From Myxococcus stipitatus (GTDB lineage: Bacteria; Myxococcota; Myxococcia; Myxococcales; Myxococcaceae), in contig NZ_CP147913.1 in NCBI RefSeq assembly GCF_037414475.1, positions 7,810,001 to 7,874,000 of the forward strand: a stretch of DNA of 64,000 nt, in the 5' to 3' direction. Positions 28,071-38,663 of the stretch are shown piece by piece. Positions within the stretch are counted from its first letter, which is position 1, and every line of letters begins with the position of its first letter. The notes under the pieces were generated by a model that was given only the letters and a program-made list of their open reading frames with translations, made no database searches and was not told the DNA's origin. The translations under genes were made by a program, and so were the position numbers.

Positions 28071-28106
28071 GGTGCGAGGAGACCGGGCGGGCAAGCCCGT
28101 CGCACC
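28071..28106 (-). promoter_or_regulatory. Leader hairpin 12 bases before the FHA regulator start
   Basis: GGTGCGA (28071-28077) pairs with TCGCACC (28100-28106); inside it CGGGC (28084-28088) pairs with GCCCG (28095-28099). On the minus-strand transcript it lies just upstream of the ribosome site, so it may affect translation. No known riboswitch is matched. Confidence 0.35.
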
Positions 28107-28426
28107 GTCTGCGCTTGCCCCGCCGTCAGGGCAACATGCGTGGAAGAATCTTCCCAGAAGGCTGTTGCACGGCAGCCTTCCATGGAAACGACGCCCCGAG
28201 CGGGATGGCTCGAGACTGGGGGTGGGGGAGGGCGAGCAGGCGTATCCCCAGGAACACCTGAAAGGCGTGTTCCCACGGGGTCTTCCACTGTCCACCACCA
28301 CACGGTGGCCACCACGCGAGCCTGGGCTGCGTCGGGCCCTGGTGGAGGCCGTCCAACGTGCCGTGGGGTGCTGGTGGAAGTGGGAGGGGCCGCTTGCGAC
28401 TCACGGCCCGGCATCCAAGACGAACA

Positions 28427-28456
28427 CCCCGCGCGAATCCAGTGTCACGCGCGGGG
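28427..28456 (-). terminator. Terminator after the ferritin-like gene
   Basis: CCCCGCGCG (28427-28435) pairs perfectly with CGCGCGGGG (28448-28456) around a 12-base loop. It begins 7 bp after the stop of the minus-strand gene ending at 28463, and the minus-strand transcript continues TGTTCG. Confidence 0.6.
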
Positions 28457-28462
28457 TTTGCG

Positions 28463-28852
28463 TCAATACGTGGCGGGGGCGTCGCTCGCGGGGAAGGACT
28501 CCTTGGACATCTCGTCGACCAGGTCGTCGGACGGCCCGCCCCCGGACTTCACGCCCATGTTGGTGGCGGGCCGCTGCGTCGCGCCCGGGGCCTTGCCCGC
28601 GCGCTTGCGAGTGCTCGAAGGCTTGTCCATGGATGCCAGGCGCGCGCCGAGCAGGTTCTTCGCCCGCTCGGCCAGGTGGCGCTGTTCTTCAAGACAGTCG
28701 CGGAAGAACTGCGCCAGCTCCGGGTCTCCGGCGGCTTCCGCGTCCTGGATGAACCGCTCCGTCGCCGAGGCACCCTTGAGCAGGTGGTAGAGCGTGCTGA
28801 TGACGCCTTGGTGGATGTCCCGGCTTTGTGCCTGCCGTGCTTCACCTGCCAT
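28463..28852 (-). CDS. Small ferritin-like helical protein with SFPASD tail
   Basis: A 129-residue protein. ATG 28852 begins MAGEARQAQSRDIHQGV; the open frame upstream is antisense shadow. Residues 10-70 form two amphipathic helices with the DIHQGVISTLYHLLKG and DPELAQFFRDCLEEQRHLAERA patterns, similar to ferritin-like or DUF892/PA2169-type bundles, though only part of a four-helix bundle is present. The rest is basic and disordered. The last residues, DDLVDEMSKESFPASDAPATY, match a short linear motif (SFPASD-x-P) that I recall at the ends of many unrelated small bacterial proteins. Role unknown; possibly stress-related, given the helical bundle. Confidence 0.65.
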   Translation of the reverse strand: MAGEARQAQSRDIHQGVISTLYHLLKGASATERFIQDAEAAGDPELAQFFRDCLEEQRHLAERAKNLLGARLASMDKPSSTRKRAGKAPGATQRPATNMGVKSGGGPSDDLVDEMSKESFPASDAPATY

Positions 28853-28949
28853 TGCCGCCTCCCGCGAAAGGGTGGTGCTCCATGGGGTGAAGCTATGTAC
28901 GGCGAAGGCGGGCGGCCCCGGCGTGGCGCTCGCCCGCCTGCTCGCGGTG

Positions 28950-29207
28950 TCAGGCCTGGAGCATGGCGTCCAGCTTGCCGTCCTTGTCGAGCTGGGCCAG
29001 GTCCGAGTAGCCGCCCACGTGCGTGTCGCCGATGAAGATTTGGGGCACGGTGCGCTGGCCGCCGCTCCTCTCCACGAGCTGGGCTCGTGCGTCGTCGTCG
29101 CCGGTGACGTCCTGCTCCTGGAAGTCCACGCCCTTTCGCTTGAGCAGGTCCTTCGCGCGGACACAAAAGCCGCAGTACGTCGTGGTGTAGATCTTCACGG
29201 GCTTCAC
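28950..29207 (-). CDS. grxC: Glutaredoxin
   Basis: An 85-residue protein, the standard glutaredoxin length. The active site is CGFC (residues 12-15) in place of the common CPYC, a variant that should change redox potential. The cis-proline motif TVPQIFIGD and the GG turn in HVGGYSDLAQL are in place for glutathione binding. The fold is cytoplasmic and reduces disulfides or glutathionylated proteins. It begins with MKPVKIYTTTYCG and has GGAGGAAT just upstream. It is the next gene downstream of groEL on this strand, past a terminator hairpin. Confidence 0.93.
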   Translation of the reverse strand: MKPVKIYTTTYCGFCVRAKDLLKRKGVDFQEQDVTGDDDARAQLVERSGGQRTVPQIFIGDTHVGGYSDLAQLDKDGKLDAMLQA

Positions 29208-29280
29208 GGTGATTCCTCCTTCATTCCCAAAAGTAAGGGCGTGGCCTGCCGCGTGCCACCATGTGCCATGAAAGCACGAC

Positions 29281-29312
29281 GGCCCCCGGCTCCCTGAAAG
29301 GAACCGGAGGCC
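29281..29312 (-). terminator. Terminator after groEL
   Basis: Positions 29281-29293 pair with 29300-29312 around a 6-base loop. On the minus-strand RNA the two irregular positions become G-U wobble pairs (GGCCUCCGG with CCGGGGGCC), giving 13 continuous pairs; on the plus strand they would be C-A mismatches. This fits transcription from groEL. Confidence 0.65.
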
Positions 29313-29354
29313 GCCCGTGGAGCAGTCACCCCGGATGAACCGGAGTGGGGGCGA

Positions 29355-30998
<1,644 letters not shown>

Positions 30999-31031
30999 GA
31001 TGATGTTTCCTTGGAAAGGGGTGGGAGCGGA

Positions 31032-31322
31032 TTACTTCTCGATGACGCCGAGCACATCCTCTTCACGCAGGATGAGGTGCTCTTCGCCGTCGAGCTTGAT
31101 CTCGGTCCCGGCGTACTTGCTGAAGAGAATGGTGTCGCCGGCCTTGATGTCCATGGCACGCACGGAGCCGTTCTCCAGCACCTTGCCGTTGCCGACGGCG
31201 ATGACCTTGCCCTCGAGGGGCTTCTCCTTCGCCGTGTCCGGGATGAAGAGGCCGCCCTTGGTCTTGTTCTCCTCGGCGACCCGCTTGACGATGAGCCGAT
31301 CCTGCAGGGGACGAATCTTCAT
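31032..31322 (-). CDS. groES: Co-chaperonin GroES
   Basis: A 96-residue GroES. ATG 31322 starts MKIRPLQDRLIVKRV; an upstream in-frame extension covers the operator and is not coding. The mobile loop NKTKGGLFIPDTAKEKP and the strand VRAMDIKAGDTILFSKYAGTEIKLDG are typical. It caps GroEL rings. It is the first gene of groES-groEL, controlled by the sigma-70 promoter at 31458-31485 and the CIRCE operator at 31415-31441. Confidence 0.98.
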   Translation of the reverse strand: MKIRPLQDRLIVKRVAEENKTKGGLFIPDTAKEKPLEGKVIAVGNGKVLENGSVRAMDIKAGDTILFSKYAGTEIKLDGEEHLILREEDVLGVIEK

Positions 31323-31414
31323 GGTCTGCTCCTTGATGGGCGCCCACCGTCCGGGAACTCCGGGCGGCTCATGGCGCCTCTGGGGTTGAAGATGGGCCGT
31401 GACGGCCCGCGGCA

Positions 31415-31441
31415 TTAGCACTCGTACCTCACGAGTGCTAA
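31415..31441 (-). promoter_or_regulatory. CIRCE operator of groESL (HrcA site)
   Basis: TTAGCACTC, a 9-base spacer, then GAGTGCTAA: identical to the CIRCE consensus in both half-sites. It lies in the groES leader just downstream of the predicted transcription start, where HrcA represses at normal temperature. The hrcA gene is not in this window. Confidence 0.97.
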
Positions 31442-31457
31442 CTCCTAGGCGCGGCGG

Positions 31458-31485
31458 ATAATAACCAGCGAAGTCGACCCGTCAA
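31458..31485 (-). promoter_or_regulatory. Sigma-70 promoter of groESL
   Basis: On the minus strand TTGACG (plus-strand 31480-31485) is 16 bases from TATTAT (31458-31463), both close to the consensus. The predicted transcription start is about 31450, just before the CIRCE element. Confidence 0.8.
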
Positions 31486-31598
31486 GCCACGCGGGCTCAA
31501 CGCGCTCCCAGCTGCCAACTGCCCGGCATTGCTGTCCTTTTTCACTCCAGGCCCCGCCGTGGTGCAGCGTGCGGCGGCGCGTGCCCTGGGCCTGGAAA

Positions 31599-31625
31599 TT
31601 GGCACTCGCAAGGCACGAGTGCTAG
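31599..31625 (+). promoter_or_regulatory. Second CIRCE-like operator facing the unknown gene pair
   Basis: TTGGCACTC, a 9-base spacer, then GAGTGCTAG: the inner GCACTC/GAGTGC is intact, with one change in each half (third base G for A; last base G for A). It lies 112 bp before ATG 31738, so the divergent gene pair may be under HrcA as well. Confidence 0.75.
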
Positions 31626-31737
31626 CGCAAGTGCCTGGAATCATTGAGGGCCGGTTTTGCGACACACCGGGCGGATTGCTACCGTTCCTTTATCCCCGAA
31701 GGCCGAGGGATGGCCGGGCGGGTGGACGGGAGTGTCG

Positions 31738-32340
31738 ATGAGTCAACTGGTGGCGTCCCTGTCTCTGAAGGAGTTCTTCAAGTCGCTCCTCGACGAAGTC
31801 ACGGCGCGTCAGAGGGTCCGGCTGGAAGAGGTGACGGAGTTCTACCTGGTGAACCTGCTGGCGGAGTTCGCGAGCACGGACACGCTGTTCGATCGGCAGG
31901 AGGATGGGCGCCGCGCCCATGAGCCGCTGGCGGTGCTGTACCACCAGGCGCTCCAGCAGGAGCGCGAGGCGCGCATCCGCACGCTGCGGCGGCTGGGAGA
32001 CGTCTCGCTCTACACCGTGGGCTTCTTCTCCGGCGCGCTGGAGGGCGGAGTGGTGGGCCCCGACTACTACATCCAGATGGGTGGAACGGCGTACGGCCAG
32101 GTGGCGGACCTGTCTCCCAAGGCGGGCTTCGCGGGGGTGTACCGCGAGCTGCGCGACAAGTTCCGCGCGGTGGTGGAGGTGCTGGAGGAGATTTCCGCGC
32201 GGGGCATGGTGAGCGCGGGGCCCAGCGGGGCGCTGAAGGTCTACGAGACGTGGACGCGCACGGGCAGCGACCGGCTGGAGCGCGTGCTGGTGGACGCGGG
32301 GATGATGCCGCGCACCTCCAAGGGGCAGCTTCCCAACTGA
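31738..32340 (+). CDS. Conserved unknown protein, probably HrcA-controlled
   Basis: A 200-residue soluble protein without signal or membrane segments. ATG 31738 begins MSQLVASLSLKEFFKSLL; the frame is open further upstream but toward the operator. It is largely helical (FKSLLDEVTARQRVRLEEVTEFYLVNLLAEF) with a central VGFFSGALEGGVVGPDYYIQMGGTAYGQVADL stretch rich in Gly and Tyr. The last part is helical again (AGFAGVYRELRDKFRAVVEVLEEI). I do not recognise the family. It lies 16 bp before the next gene and probably forms a two-gene unit downstream of the CIRCE-like site, suggesting a heat- or stress-linked role. Confidence 0.75.
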   Translation: MSQLVASLSLKEFFKSLLDEVTARQRVRLEEVTEFYLVNLLAEFASTDTLFDRQEDGRRAHEPLAVLYHQALQQEREARIRTLRRLGDVSLYTVGFFSGALEGGVVGPDYYIQMGGTAYGQVADLSPKAGFAGVYRELRDKFRAVVEVLEEISARGMVSAGPSGALKVYETWTRTGSDRLERVLVDAGMMPRTSKGQLPN

Positions 32341-32356
32341 GCGGGACGGAGGCGCG

Positions 32357-32998
32357 ATGATTGGCCAGGTTCAGGACCACCTGGAGGCCATCTACGGCTT
32401 CACCTGCGAGGCGCGGGCGGAGGTCTTCGTGGTGGATACGGAGGCCGCCGTCCGGCTGGGCGGCACGGGCCGGAGCGACGAGGAGCTGCTGGTCCACGAA
32501 TCCGAGGACGCGCTGGAGCTGGCGCTGTACCTGTCTCCCGCGCTGCTCGAGCGGCTCAGGCCGTACGAGGCCGGGCCGCCGGGACACCTGCTGGACGGGG
32601 AGCTCGCGGGCTACTGCCAGGTGGCGGAAGGGGTCAGCCACTTCCTCTACATGACCCACACCGCGGCGCATGGGCGGACGGTGTCCTTGCTGGAGCTGGA
32701 GGCCCAAGCGGAGGTGGACAAGTTCGCGGTGTGCCTGCTGCTCCGCTGGGGCGAGGGCGTGGGCGCGTGGGCCCAGGAGCTGTTCACCCGGCTGTTCGAG
32801 CGGGTGTCCTATCGGGAGCGGCTCTCGTCCCAGGAGCACTGGCGGTATCAGGAGGCCAACCGGCTCTCGCAGCGGTTCTGCTCGCGGCTGATGGGGCATG
32901 TCGCGAAGCGGCGGTTGGACCGGCTGCTCTCGGACCTCCGGTATGCCTACCGGCTGGGGGCGGAGGCCAAGCTTCGCCACTTCGCCCACGGTGGTTGA
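32357..32998 (+). CDS. Conserved unknown protein, partner of the preceding gene
   Basis: A 213-residue soluble protein. It starts MIGQVQDHLEAIYGFTCEARAEVFVVD, with a beta-strand then an acidic EDALELALYLSPALLERL helix. A central VAEGVSHFLYMTHTAAHGR and LEAQAEVDKFAVCLLLRWG segment looks like a conserved core with two histidines and two acidic residues, which could bind metal, but no family is assigned. The C-terminal third is a basic helical stretch (SQRFCSRLMGHVAKRRLDRLLSDLRYAYRLG). It follows the 200-residue gene by 16 bp on the same strand, so the two likely act together. Confidence 0.75.
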   Translation: MIGQVQDHLEAIYGFTCEARAEVFVVDTEAAVRLGGTGRSDEELLVHESEDALELALYLSPALLERLRPYEAGPPGHLLDGELAGYCQVAEGVSHFLYMTHTAAHGRTVSLLELEAQAEVDKFAVCLLLRWGEGVGAWAQELFTRLFERVSYRERLSSQEHWRYQEANRLSQRFCSRLMGHVAKRRLDRLLSDLRYAYRLGAEAKLRHFAHGG

Positions 32999-33037
32999 GT
33001 CCCCGCGGGGCCTCGCTATCGGTTAGGGTAGGTGGGC

Positions 33038-33517
33038 ATGCCACGCGAGGCGTCCGCAGGCGGGATTGTCATCCGGGAGAGTGACGGCACCTGGGAGGTG
33101 GTCGTCATTCGTCCCCATGGCCGTCCTCTGTGGGCACTTCCCAAGGGCCATGTGGACCCAGGCGAGACGCCGGAGCAGACCGCGAGCCGCGAGGTGCGCG
33201 AGGAGACGGGGCTCACCGCCGCGTTGATCGCCCCGCTGGGCGAAATCCGCTACGTCTACCAGTTCAGGGGGCAGCGCATCTTCAAGCGCGTCCACTTCTT
33301 CCTCTTCCGCTACCAGGACGGAGTGCTGGGGCCGCTGCCGGGGCCACGCGTGGAAGTGGATGAGGTGCGCTGGGTGCCGGTGGGACAGCTGGTGCCCCTG
33401 CTCGGCTACAAGGGAGAGAAGGCCGTGGCAGCGCGCGCCGTGAGGTGGATGCGCGCGCAGGGCCTGCTTCCGGAGGCCCCTTCCCCGGCCGTGGGGCCCG
33501 AGGGGAAGGGAACCTAG
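33038..33517 (+). CDS. Nudix hydrolase
   Basis: A 159-residue pyrophosphohydrolase. The Nudix box, residues 37-59, fits GX5EX7REUXEEXGU exactly (GHVDPGE, then REVREETGL). The N-terminus ASAGGIVIRESDG is like Ap4A-type and MutT-like members with a GGI start. The tail after about 140 is Pro-rich and disordered. The substrate (for example diadenosine polyphosphates or (d)NTPs) cannot be told from the sequence. ATG 33038 was used; GTG 33032 is also in frame. It converges with rpoZ, 14 bp apart. Confidence 0.9.
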   Translation: MPREASAGGIVIRESDGTWEVVVIRPHGRPLWALPKGHVDPGETPEQTASREVREETGLTAALIAPLGEIRYVYQFRGQRIFKRVHFFLFRYQDGVLGPLPGPRVEVDEVRWVPVGQLVPLLGYKGEKAVAARAVRWMRAQGLLPEAPSPAVGPEGKGT

Positions 33518-33531
33518 GACTTCGGTACCGC

Positions 33532-33771
33532 CTACTTGCGGGGCTCCTCGCCGGCGTACTTGCCGGAGAGCGCCTCGCGCACGTCGCGATCAAACTTCAC
33601 GCGGCCGGTCGCCACCTCGCGCAGCGAGAGGACGGGGGGCTTGTTCTTGGACTGCTCGATGATGGGGCGGGCGCCGGCCATCAGCTGACGCGCGCGCTTC
33701 GCACCGAGCAGCACCAGCGCGAACCGGTTGTCGACGAGGGGGAGGCAGTCTTCGACTGTGACGCGAGCCAT
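33532..33771 (-). CDS. rpoZ: RNA polymerase omega subunit
   Basis: A 79-residue protein. The MARVTVEDCLPLVDNRFALVLLGAKRARQL start is the conserved omega N-terminus that wraps the beta-prime C-terminus and stabilises RNA polymerase. The middle, NKPPVLSLREVATGRV, is also typical, and the C-terminus KYAGEEPRK is short. In many bacteria rpoZ is next to gmk and spoT; here it stands alone, converging with the Nudix gene. Confidence 0.95.
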   Translation of the reverse strand: MARVTVEDCLPLVDNRFALVLLGAKRARQLMAGARPIIEQSKNKPPVLSLREVATGRVKFDRDVREALSGKYAGEEPRK

Positions 33772-33895
33772 GGAACGTCCTTGGGATTTCGGTGGGGCGA
33801 CGGAAACGGTGAAAACTAAAGAGCGCCCCCGGGGGAGTCAAGGAAGGACGCACATGCGGGGCGGCGGGCGGACAGGCGCCGTCCCCTCGGGGCAC

Positions 33896-34257
33896 TCAGG
33901 TGCCTGCCCCCTGGGTGTACCACCAGGCCCAGAGGACGAGGACGCCCTGCAGGGGCAGCCGCGCCCAGAGCAGGGGCCGGGGAAGCTTCCGGAAGCGCTC
34001 GGGCTGGAGCGCCATCTGGAGGTTGGCGGGGAAGATGGCGATGAACAGGGCGATCAACCCCCAGGCCGACACCATCCGAGTCGCCGGCACCATCAGCCCC
34101 ACGCCCAGCAGGACCTCCGCCACGCCGCTCCAGAAGACCAGGGGGCCGTGCCATGGCAGGTACGGCGGCATCATCCGCACGTAGACGCGCGGATTCACGA
34201 AGTGGTTGATGCCGCCGGCCACCATGAAGAGGCCCAGGACGTACAGGAGGACGTGCT

Positions 34258-34261
<4 letters not shown>
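33896..34261 (-). CDS. DoxX-like small membrane protein
   Basis: A 121-residue protein with four hydrophobic segments at about residues 3-20, 42-62, 66-84 and 97-116. The start MKHVLLYVLGLFMVAGGINHFVNPRVYVRMMPPYLP is characteristic of DoxX/DUF-type quinone-linked small membrane proteins. Its start overlaps the stop of phosphoglucomutase by 4 bp (ATGA), so the two are translationally coupled. A redox or membrane role is expected from the family, but a link to sugar phosphate metabolism is not obvious. Confidence 0.82.
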
Positions 34262-35901
<1,640 letters not shown>

Positions 35902-35990
35902 GACGGGCCCCACCTTAGGCTCCCGGCACGCGGAAAGAACACCTGTTGTCCGCGTGCTGTCCTCGGGTGGACCGAGACCCTCCCCGTCCC

Positions 35991-37619
35991 CTACGAGCCC
36001 GTGGCTCCGGAGGGCGTGGGAGGCGCCTCTTCATCCGGCAGATAGAAGGCCCCCGAGCGCGCCGCGAGCACCGCGGCGGTGAGCAGGCCCACCGTCAACC
36101 CGAAGACGACGATGCTGGCCAGCGTCACCCAGTCGGTGACACCCGCGGGTTGGAGCAACGCGGCGAAGGGCGTGGCGAAGTCGAAGCCGGCCTGTGGCGT
36201 CTTGCGCAGGTTCTGGACCGCGGTGAGCAGCGCGGTGAGCGCCGCGCCCACGCCCATGCCCACCACCGCCGAGAACACCGCTCCCCCCATGAGCATGGAG
36301 CGGCTCACCGCGCGAGCGGCGGGGCGGCTCTGCACATCGAAGTTGGGGTCCCTCACGCCCAGCGGCACGAAGCGCGCGAGCAGCAGCAGGCCCGGGATTC
36401 CGCCCACCATGGTGAACCAGAAGAAGGGCTCCCACCCAATGGCATACACGAGGAAGCCGGCGATGGGCCCGGCCACGACGCGCGGGATGGAGAAGAGGCT
36501 GGAGAGCAGCGCGAACTGCGTGGCGGAGAAGCGCTTCTGTGTCAGCCGCATCAGCAGCACCGAGAAGGCGCCGGTGCCCAGGCCCTGCGTCACCTGCTCG
36601 AAGCCGATGGCGCAGTACATGAGCATCACGTTGGGCTCACCGGCGCGCGCCACCAGGACGTAGCCGATGTTGGACACAATCTGGATGACCCCGAACACCC
36701 ACAGCGCGCGGCCCAGGCCCAGCACCGTCGTCCACGCTCCGCCGATGAGGGTGCCCGCGATGGTGCCGAACAGGCCGATGGTGCCCAGCGCCACTCCCCG
36801 GTGAATGTCGCTGTAGCCCATGTCCACCAGGAAGGGCCGCAGCAGCGTGCCGCCGAGGTTGTCGGCCAGCTTGTAGAGGAAGACGAACGCGAGGATTTCG
36901 AGCGCGCGGTGCCTCGCGAGGAAGCCCACGAAGGGATACCAGACGGCGTCCTTGAGGGACTTGGGCGGGGTGAAGTGCTCCTCGGGTTCCGGCGCGAAGC
37001 GGGTGATGAAGAGCATGGGGAGGTACAGCGCCGCCAGCCCGATGACGACCCACTTCCAGGAGACCTTGCCCGCGAGGGTGATGGAGGCCGAACCCGCGAT
37101 GAACATGGCCGCGCGGTACAGCGCGACGCGTGCTCCCACCGCCACGCCCTGCTCGTCCTTGCGCAACACCTCCACCGCGTAGGCGTCGATGGCGATGTCC
37201 TGCGTCGCGGAGGCGAAGGCCACCGCCATGGCCAGCGCACCCACCACCCACGCGGTCTCGGGATGGTCTCCCACGCCCGCCAAGGCCAGGGTCGTGGCGA
37301 AGAGCGCCACCTGCGCCACCGCCATCCATCCCCGCCGCCGTCCCCAGAAGGGCGGCACGTAGCGGTCCATGAGCGGGGACCAGAGGAACTTGAAGGACCA
37401 CGGGGCTTGCGCCAGCGTGATGAGGCCCACGACGCGGATGTCCACGCCGATGCTGCGAAGCCAGTCGGGGATGGCAATCCACACCAGGCCCAGCGGCAGT
37501 CCCGACGAGAACGAGAGCAGCGTGACAGAGGCCGTCCGCCAGGACGCCATGGCCCGCGCCAGACTGGCCCACGTCCCCGGCCGTGCCCCTTTCGCCCCGC
37601 TCTTGTCCTGCTCGCTCAT
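35991..37619 (-). CDS. ampG: AmpG-like major facilitator permease
   Basis: A 542-residue integral membrane protein with about 13-14 hydrophobic segments. The start ASWRTASVTLLSFSSGLPLGLVWIAIPDWLRS and the FKFLWSPLMDRYVPPFWGRRRGWM and ASATQDIAIDAYAVEVL motifs are the hallmark of AmpG, which imports GlcNAc-anhydromuropeptides from the periplasm for peptidoglycan recycling. Cytoplasmic loops and the extended C-terminal helices (after about 430) are normal. The recycling partners are not adjacent. The short C-terminal tail is Pro/Thr rich. The gene is well separated from pgm (89 bp). Confidence 0.85.
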   Translation of the reverse strand: MSEQDKSGAKGARPGTWASLARAMASWRTASVTLLSFSSGLPLGLVWIAIPDWLRSIGVDIRVVGLITLAQAPWSFKFLWSPLMDRYVPPFWGRRRGWMAVAQVALFATTLALAGVGDHPETAWVVGALAMAVAFASATQDIAIDAYAVEVLRKDEQGVAVGARVALYRAAMFIAGSASITLAGKVSWKWVVIGLAALYLPMLFITRFAPEPEEHFTPPKSLKDAVWYPFVGFLARHRALEILAFVFLYKLADNLGGTLLRPFLVDMGYSDIHRGVALGTIGLFGTIAGTLIGGAWTTVLGLGRALWVFGVIQIVSNIGYVLVARAGEPNVMLMYCAIGFEQVTQGLGTGAFSVLLMRLTQKRFSATQFALLSSLFSIPRVVAGPIAGFLVYAIGWEPFFWFTMVGGIPGLLLLARFVPLGVRDPNFDVQSRPAARAVSRSMLMGGAVFSAVVGMGVGAALTALLTAVQNLRKTPQAGFDFATPFAALLQPAGVTDWVTLASIVVFGLTVGLLTAAVLAARSGAFYLPDEEAPPTPSGATGS

Positions 37620-37692
37620 GGCGGCGGACTCTATACCAGCCGGGTAGTCAGCCCAGGGGCTCCCGCGCGCTGACGCTCGGAGGGTTGCCCGG

Positions 37693-38652
37693 TCACCGGT
37701 CCAGCGCCGTCATGTCCGGACATGTCGCGCGGACCCCCTCGGTCGGGTTGAGGAAGTCCCAGCTCCGGGAGATGAACGTCACCCGGCCCGTGTTGTCCCA
37801 GCACTCGGTGTACTGCGCGCCCTGGATGTCCCCCTTGAGGATTCGCAGCGAGCCGGAGCCCCGGCCGTCCGGCGCCCACCGCGTGGTGAGGGCCAGGTCC
37901 TCGGGCAGTCCCCCCGCCACGAAGTCGGTGCCCTGCAACTCGAAGGTCATCTCCGCCACGCCCCCTTCGCCCTGACGGTAGATGTACTTGGATGGCAGGA
38001 GCAGGGGCTGCATGCTGACGAACACCAGCTCCACGCGCGTGGGCAGCGTCCGCGTCTGGTAGTGAATCTCCTCGCGCTCCAGCAGGTCGAGCCCCAGGAT
38101 GAAGCCCTTCTCACGCCCCCGCCTCAGCTCCAGGATGAGGCTGCCCGCCCCCTTCCGGATGCCTCCGTTGGCCTGGAACGAGCCCGTGATGAAGCTCCAC
38201 CACGCCTCCTCGCCCTCACCGATGCGGCGGTACTGGAGCTCGTAGTCGAACCGCTCGCCCTCGCGAGTCATCACGAAGCGCGCCTCGAACCGCCGCTCGC
38301 GCCGGTCGGGGTAGGGGCCCCACACGCGCTTGTCGGGCTCGCGCTGGGTGGGCGGCGCGTCGTGGATGGCCTGGAGCGAGGTCAGCATCGCGTCCACCAC
38401 TTCGTTGAAGCGCCGGCCCGTCTCGTCCGTGTCGCCCACGATTCCCGACGGAGCCCCCAGCCGCCCCGCCGCGAGCGCCGTCTTTCCCGAGACGGGGGCG
38501 CTCCAGCCCGCGCTCTTGCCCTGGCCGGGCACCGTCACCGCCAGGTCCTCGCGCCGGGGCAGGGCGTTGAGGAACTCCAGGTCGTCATTGGAGAAGTCGC
38601 CGCCGCATGCGGCCAGCGCCAGACACAGACAGACAGGCACCAGGTTTCGCAT
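37693..38652 (-). CDS. Lipoprotein A of the caspase operon
   Basis: A 319-residue lipoprotein with lipobox LAAC (Cys16 from ATG 38652; a TTG further upstream would spoil it). The body has FNEVVDAMLTSLQAI, KRVWGPYPD, YELQYRRIG, a DLALTTRWAPDG-GSGSLRILKGD stretch and TECWDNTGRV near the C-terminus. The same blocks recur, diverged, in the lipoprotein at 41594-42574 (VWGPH, RLAIKSRWERTGAGRSDIKVSGGD, VNECWDG), so the two are distant paralogs. No wider family recognised. It lies 11 bp after the caspase-barrel gene and closes the five-gene unit. It is probably anchored in the outer membrane and exposed to the periplasm. Confidence 0.72.
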   Translation of the reverse strand: MRNLVPVCLCLALAACGGDFSNDDLEFLNALPRREDLAVTVPGQGKSAGWSAPVSGKTALAAGRLGAPSGIVGDTDETGRRFNEVVDAMLTSLQAIHDAPPTQREPDKRVWGPYPDRRERRFEARFVMTREGERFDYELQYRRIGEGEEAWWSFITGSFQANGGIRKGAGSLILELRRGREKGFILGLDLLEREEIHYQTRTLPTRVELVFVSMQPLLLPSKYIYRQGEGGVAEMTFELQGTDFVAGGLPEDLALTTRWAPDGRGSGSLRILKGDIQGAQYTECWDNTGRVTFISRSWDFLNPTEGVRATCPDMTALDR

Positions 38653-38663
38653 CGAACGCTCCT

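Larger units (their letters stand above)
28059..28462. other. Gene-free 404-bp stretch upstream of the FHA regulator
   Basis: No credible gene: open frames here are Pro/Arg-rich and mutually antisense. It holds the leader of the FHA regulator with a hairpin at 28071-28106 (GGTGCGA pairs with TCGCACC, with an inner CGGGC/GCCCG stem). At the other end is the terminator of the ferritin-like gene (28427-28456). Nothing else is visible in the roughly 320 bp between. Confidence 0.5.
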
